Shown here piece after piece: positions 17,665 to 26,556 of a stretch of DNA of 64,000 nt. The position numbers and the translations under genes are program-made. The notes under the pieces are model-generated. The model saw only the letters and a list, made by a program, of their open reading frames with translations, did not search any database and was not told where the DNA came from. Origin of the DNA: Metaruminococcus_A sp003150405. GTDB taxonomy: Bacteria; Bacillota; Clostridia; Oscillospirales; Ruminococcaceae. The stretch covers positions 1-64,000 of the forward strand of contig CABUBB010000004.1 in NCBI GenBank assembly GCA_902489745.1. Direction: 5' to 3'. Position 1 is the first letter of the stretch; each line of letters opens with the position of its first letter.

Positions 17665-18908
17665 GATAATCCCCCTTGACAGCCCAGTCCAGCCGCATAA
17701 CCGGTTGAATAGGCAATTTGTAGGTTGTAGCCGCCGGTGTAGGCGTCTACGTCGATAAGCTCTCCCGCGAAGAAAAGCCCCTTTACCAGCTTGGATTCCA
17801 TCGTCTTGGGATTGATCTCCCCTACTTTGACGCCGCCGGAGGTCACCACCGCTTCATCAATGGGGCGAAACCGCCAAACCGTCAGCGGCACCGCTTTGAG
17901 CAGTTCGCACAGACGGCGGCGCTGTTCCCTGGTAATCTGGTTGACCTTGGTGATGGAGGGAATCCCGCTCATGCTGATGACGATCGGAATCAATTTCCGA
18001 GGCAATAGCTTTTCCAGCGAATTGCCGAAGTCCTTATTCTGAAGCTCGGAAAAATCCCGGAGGAGACGGGCGTCCAGCGCCTGTATGTCCAGAGCCGGTT
18101 TGAGGTCAATAAGCAGCCGGTACTGCCGCTTGGACAAATCGCCCAGATGGGCGCTCAGGCTGAGCACCAGCGGACCGGACACCCCGAAGTGAGTGAACAG
18201 CATTTCGCCCAGCTCGCTGTACCGTATTTTTCCGCTCTCGGCATCAACCGCGGAAAGGGTGACGTTTTTTAAAGAAAGGCCTTGCACCCGCTGGCACCAG
18301 TCCTCCTGGGTTTCAATCGGGATCAGAGAGGGGCGTGGCGGCAGAATTGTATGCCCCACCTGCTCCGCCAGATGGTAGCCATCCCCGGTGGAACCGGTGC
18401 GCGGATAGGATTTTCCGCCCGTCGCGAGAACAACTGCGTCCGCCTCCAGCATTTCGCCGCTTTCGAGCGTAACGCCGGCAATCGCTCCATCCTGACAGGA
18501 AAGCGCCTTGACCGGTGTTTCGTATTGGACGTTTACTCCACTTTCACGGACGAATTTCACCATTGCATCCACAATATCCACCGCTTTGTCGCTCACCGGG
18601 AACACTCGGCTGCCGCGTTCGGTCTTGAGCGGCACACCAAGCTCTTCAAAAAAGGCCATGGCGTCCTGTGGGGTAAACCGGTGGATAGCGCTTTGAAGAA
18701 AACGAGGATTGGTGGGAACGTGGTTTAGAAAATCCTGCACATCGCAGTTATTGGTCACGTTGCAGCGGCCCTTGCCGGTAATCATCAGCTTACGGCCCAG
18801 CCGCGGGTTCTTTTCCAGCAGCAGCACCCGCAGACCGCTGCGCGCCGCAACACCCGCGGCCATCATGCCGGCGGGCCCGCCGCCGACGACAATTACATCA
18901 GCCTTCAT
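17661..18908 (-). CDS. BaiN/HI0933-family FAD oxidoreductase
   Basis: A 415-aa flavoprotein. It has the N-terminal dinucleotide-binding GGGPAGMMAA (about 8-17), the motif GRKLMITGKGRCNVTN typical of the HI0933/BaiN family, LATGGKSYPRTGSTGDGY and the C-terminal FAD contact LFFAGELIDVDAYTGGYNLQIA. Some members reduce bile-acid intermediates, but the family also sits in this cmk-plsC-ispH operon in species with no bile-acid genes, so a bile-acid role should not be assumed. I start at the ATG at 18908; its beginning overlaps the end of the upstream regulator by 11 nt. Confidence 0.9.
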   Translation of the reverse strand: MKADVIVVGGGPAGMMAAGVAARSGLRVLLLEKNPRLGRKLMITGKGRCNVTNNCDVQDFLNHVPTNPRFLQSAIHRFTPQDAMAFFEELGVPLKTERGSRVFPVSDKAVDIVDAMVKFVRESGVNVQYETPVKALSCQDGAIAGVTLESGEMLEADAVVLATGGKSYPRTGSTGDGYHLAEQVGHTILPPRPSLIPIETQEDWCQRVQGLSLKNVTLSAVDAESGKIRYSELGEMLFTHFGVSGPLVLSLSAHLGDLSKRQYRLLIDLKPALDIQALDARLLRDFSELQNKDFGNSLEKLLPRKLIPIVISMSGIPSITKVNQITREQRRRLCELLKAVPLTVWRFRPIDEAVVTSGGVKVGEINPKTMESKLVKGLFFAGELIDVDAYTGGYNLQIAYSTGYAAGLGCQGGLS

Positions 18909-19794
18909 CCGCTTCCTGCTCCTGATCTCCTTTGTCGTACACTTCGTATTCATCCCAAATGGTTTCCAATTTGGAGAAGGTGTCACAGATTTCCTGCCGT
19001 TTTTTCAGGCCGACTGCAACAATGAGCGCATTGATGAGACTCAGCGGTGCGACAAGGCTGTCAACAAAAGAGGCCATATCGCTGCGTGCAAGCAGCAGGT
19101 GATCGGCATCCTCCGCAAGCGGGGACGCCGGGCTGTCAGTAATGGCAATAACCGTTGCACCGTTTTCCTTGGCAAACTTGAACGCTTTCACCGTTTGGGT
19201 GAGATAACGCGGAAAGCTGATGCCGATGAGGATATCGTTCTTTCCGATGCGCATAATCTGCTCAAACATTTCACTGGAGCTGGTGGTATGTACCAGTTTA
19301 ACGTTGACAAACATGAGATTAAAATAATAGGTAATGAAACGCGCCAGTGTTGCCGCGCTTTTGGCACCGATAACATAAATGTTTTCTGCCGCGACGATGG
19401 CGTCCACCGCGGCCTTAAAATCCTCACGGGAGGTTTCTTCCAGGGTGCGGCGGATTTTGTCAATATCCATATTCAAGACCTTGTCAAGAACATCCTCATC
19501 ACCAATTTGGTCATTGGTGACCTCAATGCGCTGGATGGAGGTGAGCTTGTTGCGGATCATCTCCTTCAGCTCTTTCTGCAGCGCCGGATACCCGTCAAAG
19601 CCGACCTCGGTTGCGAAACGCACTACGGTAGACTCACTGACTCCTACCGTCATACCGAGTTTGGATGCGGTCATAAAGGCCGCTTTTTCATAATGCTCAG
19701 TAATATACTGTGCAATCCGCTTTTGCCCTTTGGAAAAATGATGCGCATGTTCTGCAATCAATTTTAAAACATCTTTATGTACTGCCAAAATCAT
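18898..19794 (-). CDS. RpiR/MurR-family transcriptional regulator
   Basis: A 298-aa regulator with an N-terminal helix-turn-helix of the RpiR type (ASKLGMTVGVSESTVVRFATEVGFDGYPALQKELKEMI, about 41-80) and a C-terminal SIS sugar-phosphate-binding domain (about 125-260; IYVIGAKSAATLARF, ILIGISFPRYLTQTVKAFKFAKENGATVIAITD). Such proteins sense phosphosugars, for example MurNAc-6-P. No sugar operon adjoins it; it leads the flavoprotein-cmk-plsC-ispH operon, overlapping the flavoprotein by 11 nt. Confidence 0.9.
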   Translation of the reverse strand: MILAVHKDVLKLIAEHAHHFSKGQKRIAQYITEHYEKAAFMTASKLGMTVGVSESTVVRFATEVGFDGYPALQKELKEMIRNKLTSIQRIEVTNDQIGDEDVLDKVLNMDIDKIRRTLEETSREDFKAAVDAIVAAENIYVIGAKSAATLARFITYYFNLMFVNVKLVHTTSSSEMFEQIMRIGKNDILIGISFPRYLTQTVKAFKFAKENGATVIAITDSPASPLAEDADHLLLARSDMASFVDSLVAPLSLINALIVAVGLKKRQEICDTFSKLETIWDEYEVYDKGDQEQEADEG

Positions 19795-19894
19795 TCAGCT
19801 CCCAATACAACGTTCAGCGCCCGGCCGTGATGTTTATTCAAACAACCAACAGACCGGGAGCCGTCTTACCTCTATTTTACCCTGTTTTGCAATT

Positions 19895-21301
19895 TTAATC
19901 AAGCATTCCTGCAGAATTTACCGGTTCCGGCTGCTCCAGAGCGCCGAAATCCCGGGTGACATTGTTCATCCATTTTCCGCCGCGCATCCGCACCAGACAG
20001 ATGATCCACTTAATGGGTTCATCCAGCTTCATACAGCCGAATACGAGCACCACCGGCAGATGCAACCACAAACCCATAACCAGCCCCAACGGCACCGACA
20101 CGCACCAGAGCGTCACCAATTCGGCAAACAGGGCGAACTTGGTATCCCCGCCGCCGCGCAGGATACCGATAACTCCAGTAGCCGAAGCAGAAATAAAAAA
20201 CACAATGATGCCAGACACCACCATGAGCTGTGAGACCAGGGCGTTGGTTTCTGCCGGCAGGTCATAAAATATGGTGACGACGTCGCGTAACAGGAACATG
20301 ACAATCATGGAGAACAAGCCGAGCAGATAAGAGATGATGCGGAAGGTAAACGCCGCCTGTTCAGCGCGTTTAAAATCATTTTCGCCGATGATTTTTCCAA
20401 TAACTACCGCCGCGGCGTTGGCGGCGCCGAAAATCATGATGGTTGCAAGCTGCTGTACTACATTGGTAACCGCAACCGCAGAAACCGCAGCGGAACCCAG
20501 CCGCCCCATAACCATGGAGTGAATGGAGGTGCCGACCGACCACATGACCTCGTTAATCACCACAGGAATGCTGCAGGTGATGAAATCCCGGAAAAGTGTC
20601 CGGTCAAATGATAGCATATGACGCAGCCGGAAGCAGAGCTTTTTCTCGATGAAAAAGACATAGATAAAGGCGATGAAAAATTCAACCACGCGGGCGATGA
20701 CAGTTGCCAGCGCCGCCCCGCGAATCCCCATTGCGGGTGCGCCGAGGTTGCCGAAAATGAGCACCCAGTTGAGAAACGCATTGGTTGCAAGAGAGGCGCA
20801 GTTGCCAATGACCGCAATTTTTACAATCTGCACACTACGCAGCGCACAGGTCAGCGTGGCAAAAAAGCCGTTAAACAGGTAACTGAACGCAATGATGCGC
20901 AGATAAGATACCCCTTCTGCAATGATGTCTGACTCATTGGTGTAAATGCCCATTGCGACTTCTGGAAATGAAAGGACCAACACCATAAGAACGAGAGAAA
21001 CCCCCATTGCAATCCAAAGGACAATGGAAAATACCTTGCGTATGGAAGCAAGATCCTTTTTTCCCCAATACTGTGCCGCCAGCACCGAGGCGCCGCCTGC
21101 GAGCCCGAAACAGAGCAGGGAAAAAATAAAAAAAGGTTGATTCGCCAGTTGGGAGGCGGTGAGCTGTGTCTGCCCGAGCGCGCCCAGCATAAGGGTATCA
21201 ACCATACTTACAAAAAAGTTTAAGGAGTTCTGAATGGCGAGGGGAATGGTTATCCCCAGCACCATTTTATAGAACCCCTTGTCCCGAATCATCTTTGTCA
21301 T
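19895..21301 (-). CDS. MATE-family multidrug efflux transporter
   Basis: A 468-aa inner-membrane protein with about twelve hydrophobic segments in two MATE repeats (IPLAIQNSLNFFVSMVDTLMLGALG near the start; SIPVVINEVMWSVGTSIHSMVMGRLG in the middle). Members export cationic compounds in exchange for Na+ or H+. The substrate is unknown. It is separated from the regulator gene downstream by 100 bp. Confidence 0.9.
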   Translation of the reverse strand: MTKMIRDKGFYKMVLGITIPLAIQNSLNFFVSMVDTLMLGALGQTQLTASQLANQPFFIFSLLCFGLAGGASVLAAQYWGKKDLASIRKVFSIVLWIAMGVSLVLMVLVLSFPEVAMGIYTNESDIIAEGVSYLRIIAFSYLFNGFFATLTCALRSVQIVKIAVIGNCASLATNAFLNWVLIFGNLGAPAMGIRGAALATVIARVVEFFIAFIYVFFIEKKLCFRLRHMLSFDRTLFRDFITCSIPVVINEVMWSVGTSIHSMVMGRLGSAAVSAVAVTNVVQQLATIMIFGAANAAAVVIGKIIGENDFKRAEQAAFTFRIISYLLGLFSMIVMFLLRDVVTIFYDLPAETNALVSQLMVVSGIIVFFISASATGVIGILRGGGDTKFALFAELVTLWCVSVPLGLVMGLWLHLPVVLVFGCMKLDEPIKWIICLVRMRGGKWMNNVTRDFGALEQPEPVNSAGMLD

Positions 21302-21361
21302 CGTATTAGGTTCCCGCCAATCTTTATTTTTTGTGTTGCGCAGTTTGCAGCGCGCATGCCG

Positions 21362-21901
21362 TTAGCGGCTGAAAATATCGCCGCCGGAACAGTCGTTCGC
21401 CACAATGAGCGGAAACTCCTCAAACCGCAATTTTTTCACCGACTCACAGCCCAAATCCTCAAACGCGATTACTTCGCAGGAGGTGATGCACTGGCTCGCC
21501 AGCGCACCGGCGCCGCCAATGGCACAGAAATACACCGCACGATTGCGGCAGACCGCATCCCGCACCGCCTGACTCCGTTCCCCTTTTCCGATCATTGCGG
21601 TCAGACCGCCGTCGAGCAAACGGGGGGCAAACACATCCATCCGCCCAGAAGTGGTAGGTCCGCAGGAGCCTATGGCGAGACCTTCCGGCGTTGGGGTTGG
21701 GCCGGCATAATATATGGCAGCACCTTTGAGTTCAAACGGCAGGGGCTTTCCCTGATCGAGCAGGGCAAAAAAACGTTTATGCGCCGCGTCACGCGCGGTA
21801 TAAACCGTGCCGCTCAGATAAACCTTGTTGTTGACCCGCAGTTTTTCGGTATAATCCGGCAGTTCTTTCACTGCAATGTGATAAGTCGCTATTGTAACCA
21901 C
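21362..21901 (-). CDS. Class I fumarate hydratase/tartrate dehydratase beta subunit
   Basis: A 179-aa protein matching the C-terminal (beta) domain of Fe-S fumarases and L-tartrate dehydratases: VYLSGTVYTARDAAHKRF, AIYYAGPTPTPEGLAIGSCGPTTSGRMD and FPLIVANDCSGGDIF. In anaerobes this subunit works with an alpha subunit that carries the 4Fe-4S cluster, normally encoded immediately upstream. Here the upstream gene is a DivIVA-like coiled-coil protein and no alpha subunit lies anywhere in the window. Translation begins at GTG 21901 and overlaps the upstream gene by 13 nt, so the two are coupled. Either the alpha subunit is elsewhere or this is a lone paralogue. Confidence 0.85.
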   Translation of the reverse strand: MVTIATYHIAVKELPDYTEKLRVNNKVYLSGTVYTARDAAHKRFFALLDQGKPLPFELKGAAIYYAGPTPTPEGLAIGSCGPTTSGRMDVFAPRLLDGGLTAMIGKGERSQAVRDAVCRNRAVYFCAIGGAGALASQCITSCEVIAFEDLGCESVKKLRFEEFPLIVANDCSGGDIFSR

Positions 21902-22716
21902 TCCCTGAATTTTCCAAAAAAATCTGTCACGCCGCTGTTTTTTCGACCAGCGGTTTCCAGCGGCGGTTTTCGTACCGCCTTTGGGGACTCCGGCGGTTTG
22001 GTTCCGGTTATTTCCCGCTGTGGCATTTCCGCTTCCGGCGTCTTAAGCTGATCCAGCCCGTCGTTTAATTCGGTGAAAGATTCCTCAATCCGGCCGATTT
22101 CCTTTTGCAGATTCTGCACAAGCTGTTCCAGCGAATGGCTAATCTGCCCGATTCTGCGCTGGAACAAATCCATATCCGAACGGGCCCTAGCCGCAGACTG
22201 ACGCGCGCCGTCCACAATCTGGGCGGCTTCTTCGTGGGCATCCTCCCGCAAGCGGGCGGACATTTGCTGTGCTTCCAGCATAACGTCGCTGATATCCTGG
22301 GTGAGTGCGTCGTATTTCTCGACCTTCTCATTGGCCTCGGACAGCTTGCGGGCAAGCTCGTTGTTCTTTAACTGCAACTCCCCTGCCTTGTTGTTGATAG
22401 CCGCAACCCGCTGTTTCAGCTGGGAGATTTCGGATTCATTATCTGCGCGGTTATCCACCAGGCGTTTGACAACGGTTTCAAGGGCGGCGCTTTTTTTCTC
22501 CTGCTCCCTCAGCTGCCGTTTCAGCTCCAGCAACGCTTCATGGGCGGCTTGCAGCCTGCCGCTCAGGTCACTGCTGTTCTGTTCGGCTGCCTGGCACTGT
22601 TCCCGAAGTTCCGAAAGCGCCTCTTCATGGGCGGTGTTGAGTTCCCCAATGCACCTCATGACATCGCGCTTGGAAAAGCCAAACAGAGCCGATTTAAATT
22701 TATATCCAAATTCCAT
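21889..22716 (-). CDS. DivIVA-like coiled-coil protein
   Basis: A 275-aa protein. The N-terminal FGYKFKSALFGFSKRDVMRCIGELN resembles the membrane-binding start of DivIVA/GpsB-type proteins, followed by a long coiled coil (about 30-150, rich in Glu, Lys, Leu, Ala) and a basic, Pro-rich tail. Such proteins usually mark the division site or poles. A promoter is present at 22769-22798. It overlaps the fumarase beta-subunit gene at its 3' end. Family assignment rests on layout rather than strong motifs. Confidence 0.7.
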   Translation of the reverse strand: MEFGYKFKSALFGFSKRDVMRCIGELNTAHEEALSELREQCQAAEQNSSDLSGRLQAAHEALLELKRQLREQEKKSAALETVVKRLVDNRADNESEISQLKQRVAAINNKAGELQLKNNELARKLSEANEKVEKYDALTQDISDVMLEAQQMSARLREDAHEEAAQIVDGARQSAARARSDMDLFQRRIGQISHSLEQLVQNLQKEIGRIEESFTELNDGLDQLKTPEAEMPQREITGTKPPESPKAVRKPPLETAGRKNSGVTDFFGKFREWLQ

Positions 22717-22768
22717 TTATTTCTCCCGTTTCTGGCAAAATGGGCGGACAAATCCATCCTTATGTACC

Positions 22769-22798
22769 AGTATACCATCGTTGCCCGCCGCTTTTCAA
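22769..22798 (-). promoter_or_regulatory. Promoter of the DivIVA-like gene
   Basis: On the minus strand TTGAAA, an 18-bp spacer and TATACT lie about 50 bp upstream of the start at 22716. Confidence 0.6.
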
Positions 22799-22831
22799 TA
22801 CCTTTTCCCGGCAAATTGTACCAGAAACAGC

Positions 22832-22862
22832 AAAAAGCGGCTGTATTTTCATACAGCCGCTT
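22832..22862 (-). terminator. Terminator of serC-serA
   Basis: AAGCGGCTGTAT and ATACAGCCGCTT form a 12-bp stem with a short loop, followed on the minus strand by a T run, 17 bp after the serA stop. Confidence 0.88.
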
Positions 22863-22878
22863 CAAAACCATGAAGCTC

Positions 22879-24051
22879 TTATGCAGGAATGGCGCGCGCA
22901 CGGATGATGCCTTCCACGCGTTCAAGCTGCTCCAGAAGTGAACCCGGAACCTCTTTTTCCTCAAGATCGATGATAGTATAGGCATAATCACCGCGGGAAC
23001 GGTTTGTCATGTTCTGGATGTTGATGCCGATTTCGCCGAAGGAACCGGAAATGCCCTGCAGCATCTTGGGAATATTCTGGTGAATGATGCAGATTCTGGC
23101 GCCGCCGTTGCGCGGGGCAGAAACCGACGGCATATTGACCGAATGGACCACGTTGCCGTTTTCCAGATAATCAATGAGCTCGACTGCCGCCATGCTGGCG
23201 CAGTTGTCCTCCGACTCCGGCGTGGAAGCGCCGAGATGCGGCACCGCGACAACCCCTTTGGTGTTGACCGTTTTTTCATTCGGGAAATCAGTGACATAAC
23301 GGGCAACCTTGCCGGCTTCAAGTGCAGCAAGCATTGCGTCGTCATCCACCAGCTCACCGCGTGCAAAATTGAGCACGCGGACGCCCGGCTTCATCATGTC
23401 GATAACTTCGGCGTTGATCATGTGCTTGGTTTCGCTGTTGTACGGCACATGAATGGTAATATAGTCGCTGTTTTTGTAGATATCCTCAACGCTTTTGGCA
23501 TGAACGATGCCACGGGAGAGCGCCCAAGCAGCATCGACCGACAGATACGGATCGTAACCCAGCACCGTCATGCCAAGGCTTTTGGCCGCGTTACAGACCA
23601 TAACGCCGATAGCGCCCAGTCCGATAACGCCCAAGGTCTTGCCCTTGATTTCCGGTCCGACAAACTGACCTTTGCCTTTTTCAACCAGCTTAGGGATAGC
23701 TTCGCCTTCCCCGTCCAGGGATTTTGCAAAAGCGAGCGCATCCGGCACGTTTCTGGAGGACATCAACAGGCCGAGAATGACCAGCTCTTTTACTGCATTT
23801 GCATTGGCGCCCGGCGTATTAAAGACAACGATTCCCTCTTTTGCGCAGCGATCGACCGGAATATTGTTGACGCCGGCACCGGCGCGCGCAATGGCGAGCA
23901 GCTCTTTGCCGAACTCCATGTCGTGCATGGCGGCCGAACGCACCATAATAGCATCCGGATTCTGGACTTCTTCGCCGCAGTTGTATTTTGCAGCGTCAAA
24001 GTGCTTCAGACCGGCTTTGGAAATTTTATTCAAAGTGTGGATGTTATACAC
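22879..24051 (-). CDS. serA: D-3-phosphoglycerate dehydrogenase
   Basis: A 390-aa NAD-dependent enzyme for the first step of serine synthesis. The NAD fold shows LGVIGLGAIGVMV (about 140-152), followed by catalytic-domain motifs FARGELVDDDAM and AVPHLGASTPESEDNCA with the catalytic His. A C-terminal ACT domain (RICIIHQNIPKMLQGISGSFGEIGINIQNM) suggests regulation by serine. It starts 20 bp after serC and shares its promoter. Confidence 0.95.
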   Translation of the reverse strand: MYNIHTLNKISKAGLKHFDAAKYNCGEEVQNPDAIMVRSAAMHDMEFGKELLAIARAGAGVNNIPVDRCAKEGIVVFNTPGANANAVKELVILGLLMSSRNVPDALAFAKSLDGEGEAIPKLVEKGKGQFVGPEIKGKTLGVIGLGAIGVMVCNAAKSLGMTVLGYDPYLSVDAAWALSRGIVHAKSVEDIYKNSDYITIHVPYNSETKHMINAEVIDMMKPGVRVLNFARGELVDDDAMLAALEAGKVARYVTDFPNEKTVNTKGVVAVPHLGASTPESEDNCASMAAVELIDYLENGNVVHSVNMPSVSAPRNGGARICIIHQNIPKMLQGISGSFGEIGINIQNMTNRSRGDYAYTIIDLEEKEVPGSLLEQLERVEGIIRARAIPA

Positions 24052-24071
24052 GCTACTTAACCTCGCTTCAA

Positions 24072-25154
24072 TCAGTTGTTGGCTTCAAACTCTTTCATAA
24101 AGGCAACCAGCTTTTCCACACCCTCAACCGGCATTGCATTGTAGATGGAGGCGCGCATACCGCCGACAGTACGGTGACCTTTGAGGTTGATGAAGCCGGC
24201 TTTGGAAGACTCGGCGATGAACTTTTTATCAAGTTCGTCGTTGCCGGTGACAAAGGGGATATTCATAATGGAACGGAACTCTTTTTCAACCGTTCCTTTG
24301 AACATTTTGCTGGAGTCGAGGAAATCGTACAGGAGTTTTGCCTTTTTCTCGTTGATTTCCTTCATTTTTTCCAGGCCGCCAATTTCGTTTTTAATCCACT
24401 CCAGTACCAACTTGCAAATATAAATTGCATAAGTTGGCGGGGTGTTGTAGAGCGAATCGTTATCCGCATGAATTTTATAGTCGAACATCGTCGGGCAGAT
24501 ATCCATTGCTTTGCCGATCAAATCCTCACGGATAATGACAACGGTCAGCCCCGCAGGGCCCATATTCTTCTGTGCGCCCGCGTAAATCAGGCCGAACTTG
24601 CTCACATCAATCGGTTCCGAAAGGATGCAGGAGCTCATGTCCGCAACAAGCGGGACATTGCCGGTATCCGGAAGCTCGGTGAAGCGGGTTCCGTAAATGG
24701 TGTTGTTCCAGCAGATGTGGAAGTAGTCCGCATTCTTGTCAAAGGTGGACGGATCGAGCTTCGGGATGTAAGAAAAGGTTTTATCCGCGCTGGATGCCAC
24801 CACGTTGGCCTCGCCGTAACGGGAAGCCTCCTGATAAGCCTTCTTCGCCCACTGGCCGGTCACGACGAAGTCTGCTTTATGGGAGCCGTTCATCAGGTTG
24901 AGCGGAATCATGGCAAACTGGGAGGATGCGCCGCCCTGAACGAACAGGACTTTGTAGTTGTCCGGAATATTCATCACTTCGCGAAGCAATGCCTCGCAGC
25001 CTTTGATGATTGCGTCATACTCCTTGGAACGGTGCGACATTTCCATGACGGACTGACCGCTTCCCTCGTAGTCGAGCATTTCTCCTGCGGCTTTGGCCAG
25101 AACGGCCTCCGGCAGCATGGAAGGTCCCGGGCTGAAATTGTAAACTCTACTCAT
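24072..25154 (-). CDS. serC: Phosphoserine aminotransferase
   Basis: A 360-aa class V PLP aminotransferase that converts 3-phosphohydroxypyruvate to phosphoserine. The N-terminal NFSPGPSMLPEAVL, FVQGGASSQFAMIPLN and the PLP-lysine region YAGAQKNMGPAGLTVVII are typical of SerC. The start ATG follows GGAGGG. serC-serA form an operon; the final phosphatase gene is not in the window. The promoter at 25212 contains a perfect palindrome. Confidence 0.96.
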   Translation of the reverse strand: MSRVYNFSPGPSMLPEAVLAKAAGEMLDYEGSGQSVMEMSHRSKEYDAIIKGCEALLREVMNIPDNYKVLFVQGGASSQFAMIPLNLMNGSHKADFVVTGQWAKKAYQEASRYGEANVVASSADKTFSYIPKLDPSTFDKNADYFHICWNNTIYGTRFTELPDTGNVPLVADMSSCILSEPIDVSKFGLIYAGAQKNMGPAGLTVVIIREDLIGKAMDICPTMFDYKIHADNDSLYNTPPTYAIYICKLVLEWIKNEIGGLEKMKEINEKKAKLLYDFLDSSKMFKGTVEKEFRSIMNIPFVTGNDELDKKFIAESSKAGFINLKGHRTVGGMRASIYNAMPVEGVEKLVAFMKEFEANN

Positions 25155-25211
25155 GAATCAATACCCTCCAAAAATTTTTTTAACAACGTCCTGTTAAAAA
25201 ACATTACTTCT

Positions 25212-25240
25212 ATTATATTTTTATTCCCGGGAATAGTCAA
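25212..25240 (-). promoter_or_regulatory. serC-serA promoter with palindromic spacer
   Basis: On the minus strand TTGACT, a 17-bp spacer and TATAAT. The spacer is largely the perfect palindrome TATTCCCGGGAATA (25222-25235), placed between the -35 and -10 boxes as an operator would be. The regulator is unknown. Confidence 0.75.
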
Positions 25241-25431
25241 TGCCTTTGGAGGCTTTGGGGAGGTGAATTGTAAAAGCGTATGAATTTCATACTTTTTTCT
25301 GCGGAATATCTGATAAAATGACAAGAACAGTACTCGAGCCGCCATGTTTGAGATTTGATTTTCTGTTGGCTATCCGCTAGAATAAAGCTAAATAATTGTC
25401 ATGTCCCAGCCTTGCCGATTGGAGGAATTTT

Positions 25432-26076
25432 TTGAAACGTTTTTCGGCGTCAGCCTGTTGCCTTGCCATTTTGCTTTTATTTTGTTCCGGATGCACCTCC
25501 GCGCTGGAGCTTGATTTATACCAAACCATGACCTCCGTTTACCAAACGGCGCTTGACCCATATAATGAACAGTGGCTGATGGTGCTTGACTCCGGAGAAA
25601 CCGGCGAACACTTTGGGATAAGCCAGGCGTTTTACACCGAAGCAGTGGCCTACGTTCCACAGAAAGAAACATCGGCGACGGTATTTGCGGGGTTTCACGC
25701 ACAAAAAGACAAAAAGGATGCCTTAAAAGACGCCTTACAGACCGCAAAAGAAAACGCCGAAGCATCTTTTGAGGGAGTTCTGCCCGATCAGCTTGCAGTG
25801 GCGCAAAACGCTGAACTGAAAGAGTATGGGGATTACCTGTTTTTGATTATGACCGAACATAACGGCGCCGTTCTGACCACGCTGGACAACGCTATCAACG
25901 GCAAGCCGCTCGTTTCTTCCGAGCCGGGCGAATCCGCAGACGGTAAGGCCGATTCAGACATATCAGAACCGGTGGATGTCAAGGACGCGGAGGAAACTTC
26001 ACCCGGGCTTTTGGAGAAGGATGCGCCGGAAATTCCGGTGGAATCGCCCCCCGAGTCTGGAACGAGCGGTTCGTAA
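25432..26076 (+). CDS. Lipoprotein-like DUF4358 protein
   Basis: A 214-aa exported protein. A signal sequence ends in LLLFCSGC, an imperfect lipobox, so lipid anchoring at that cysteine is likely. Residues about 50-150 (FGISQAFYTEAVAYVPQ, ATVFAGFHAQ, DYLFLIMTEHNGAV) have the shape of DUF4358, a domain of unknown function in gut Firmicutes. The tail after 165 is rich in Pro, Ser and acidic residues and looks unstructured. Translation starts at TTG 25432, 6 nt after GGAGG; an earlier in-frame ATG at 25396 lacks a ribosome-binding site. Confidence 0.65.
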   Translation: MKRFSASACCLAILLLFCSGCTSALELDLYQTMTSVYQTALDPYNEQWLMVLDSGETGEHFGISQAFYTEAVAYVPQKETSATVFAGFHAQKDKKDALKDALQTAKENAEASFEGVLPDQLAVAQNAELKEYGDYLFLIMTEHNGAVLTTLDNAINGKPLVSSEPGESADGKADSDISEPVDVKDAEETSPGLLEKDAPEIPVESPPESGTSGS

Positions 26077-26489
26077 CAGCGTGTTCCGCCGGGCCGCTGA
26101 TGTTTAAGCGGCAATGGTTGGAAGGGGATGGTATGGCTGTATCGACATCTCCATGTATTTCAAACGCTGTTTGAAGCAGTGTTTTGGAAAGAGTTTCGTT
26201 TCGTGCTATGATTCACGCTGCTGCGGCAGGCAGCTTTTCCGCGAAAACGCATTTTATTTAGACAGCAGTCAATATCCTTGTTTTCACCATCAGCGTCCAT
26301 CCATTACGGTATGGGCGCTGATTTTTCAGCTCCCAATACCCATATAATCTGACTGGTCAGTCTGATGCGCCTGTCCGCGCGGCACACGGCTTGAGCTTCC
26401 GGCGCGGCACTGCACGGCGCAGACATGTCCGGAAGCCTAGTCTATACAACCGCTCAACAAGTTGTTTCCAATTTCTTTTTTGCTCCCCC
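26077..26489. other. Intergenic stretch with one terminator
   Basis: About 410 bp. It holds a terminator at 26289-26326 and no gene with a ribosome-binding site. Part of 26350-26440 is GC-rich with imperfect inverted repeats of no clear meaning. Confidence 0.5.
26289..26326 (+). terminator. Intrinsic terminator
   Basis: ATCAGCGTCCAT pairs with ATGGGCGCTGAT (one G-T pair) and is followed by TTTTT. It lies 210 bp after the DUF4358 gene and before the SOS-type promoter. Confidence 0.7.
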
Positions 26490-26537
26490 TTGACGAACCT
26501 TTGCAAATGGGTTATATTGATATAGAACAAATGTTCT
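26490..26537 (+). promoter_or_regulatory. Promoter with LexA/DinR-type SOS box
   Basis: TTGACG (26490-26495), a 17-bp spacer and TATATT (26513-26518). Six bp further is AGAACAAATGTTCT (26524-26537), matching the Gram-positive LexA/DinR box GAAC-N4-GTTC. It would overlap the transcription start, a normal site for LexA repression, so the downstream repair genes are probably SOS-induced. Confidence 0.75.
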
Positions 26538-26556
26538 TTTGGGAGGAGCGAACGCT

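Noticed and set aside
17661..18908. Calling the flavoprotein a bile-acid 7-dehydroxylation enzyme (BaiN).
   Set aside because: No other bai gene is present and the gene sits in a widespread cmk operon; only the family can be stated.
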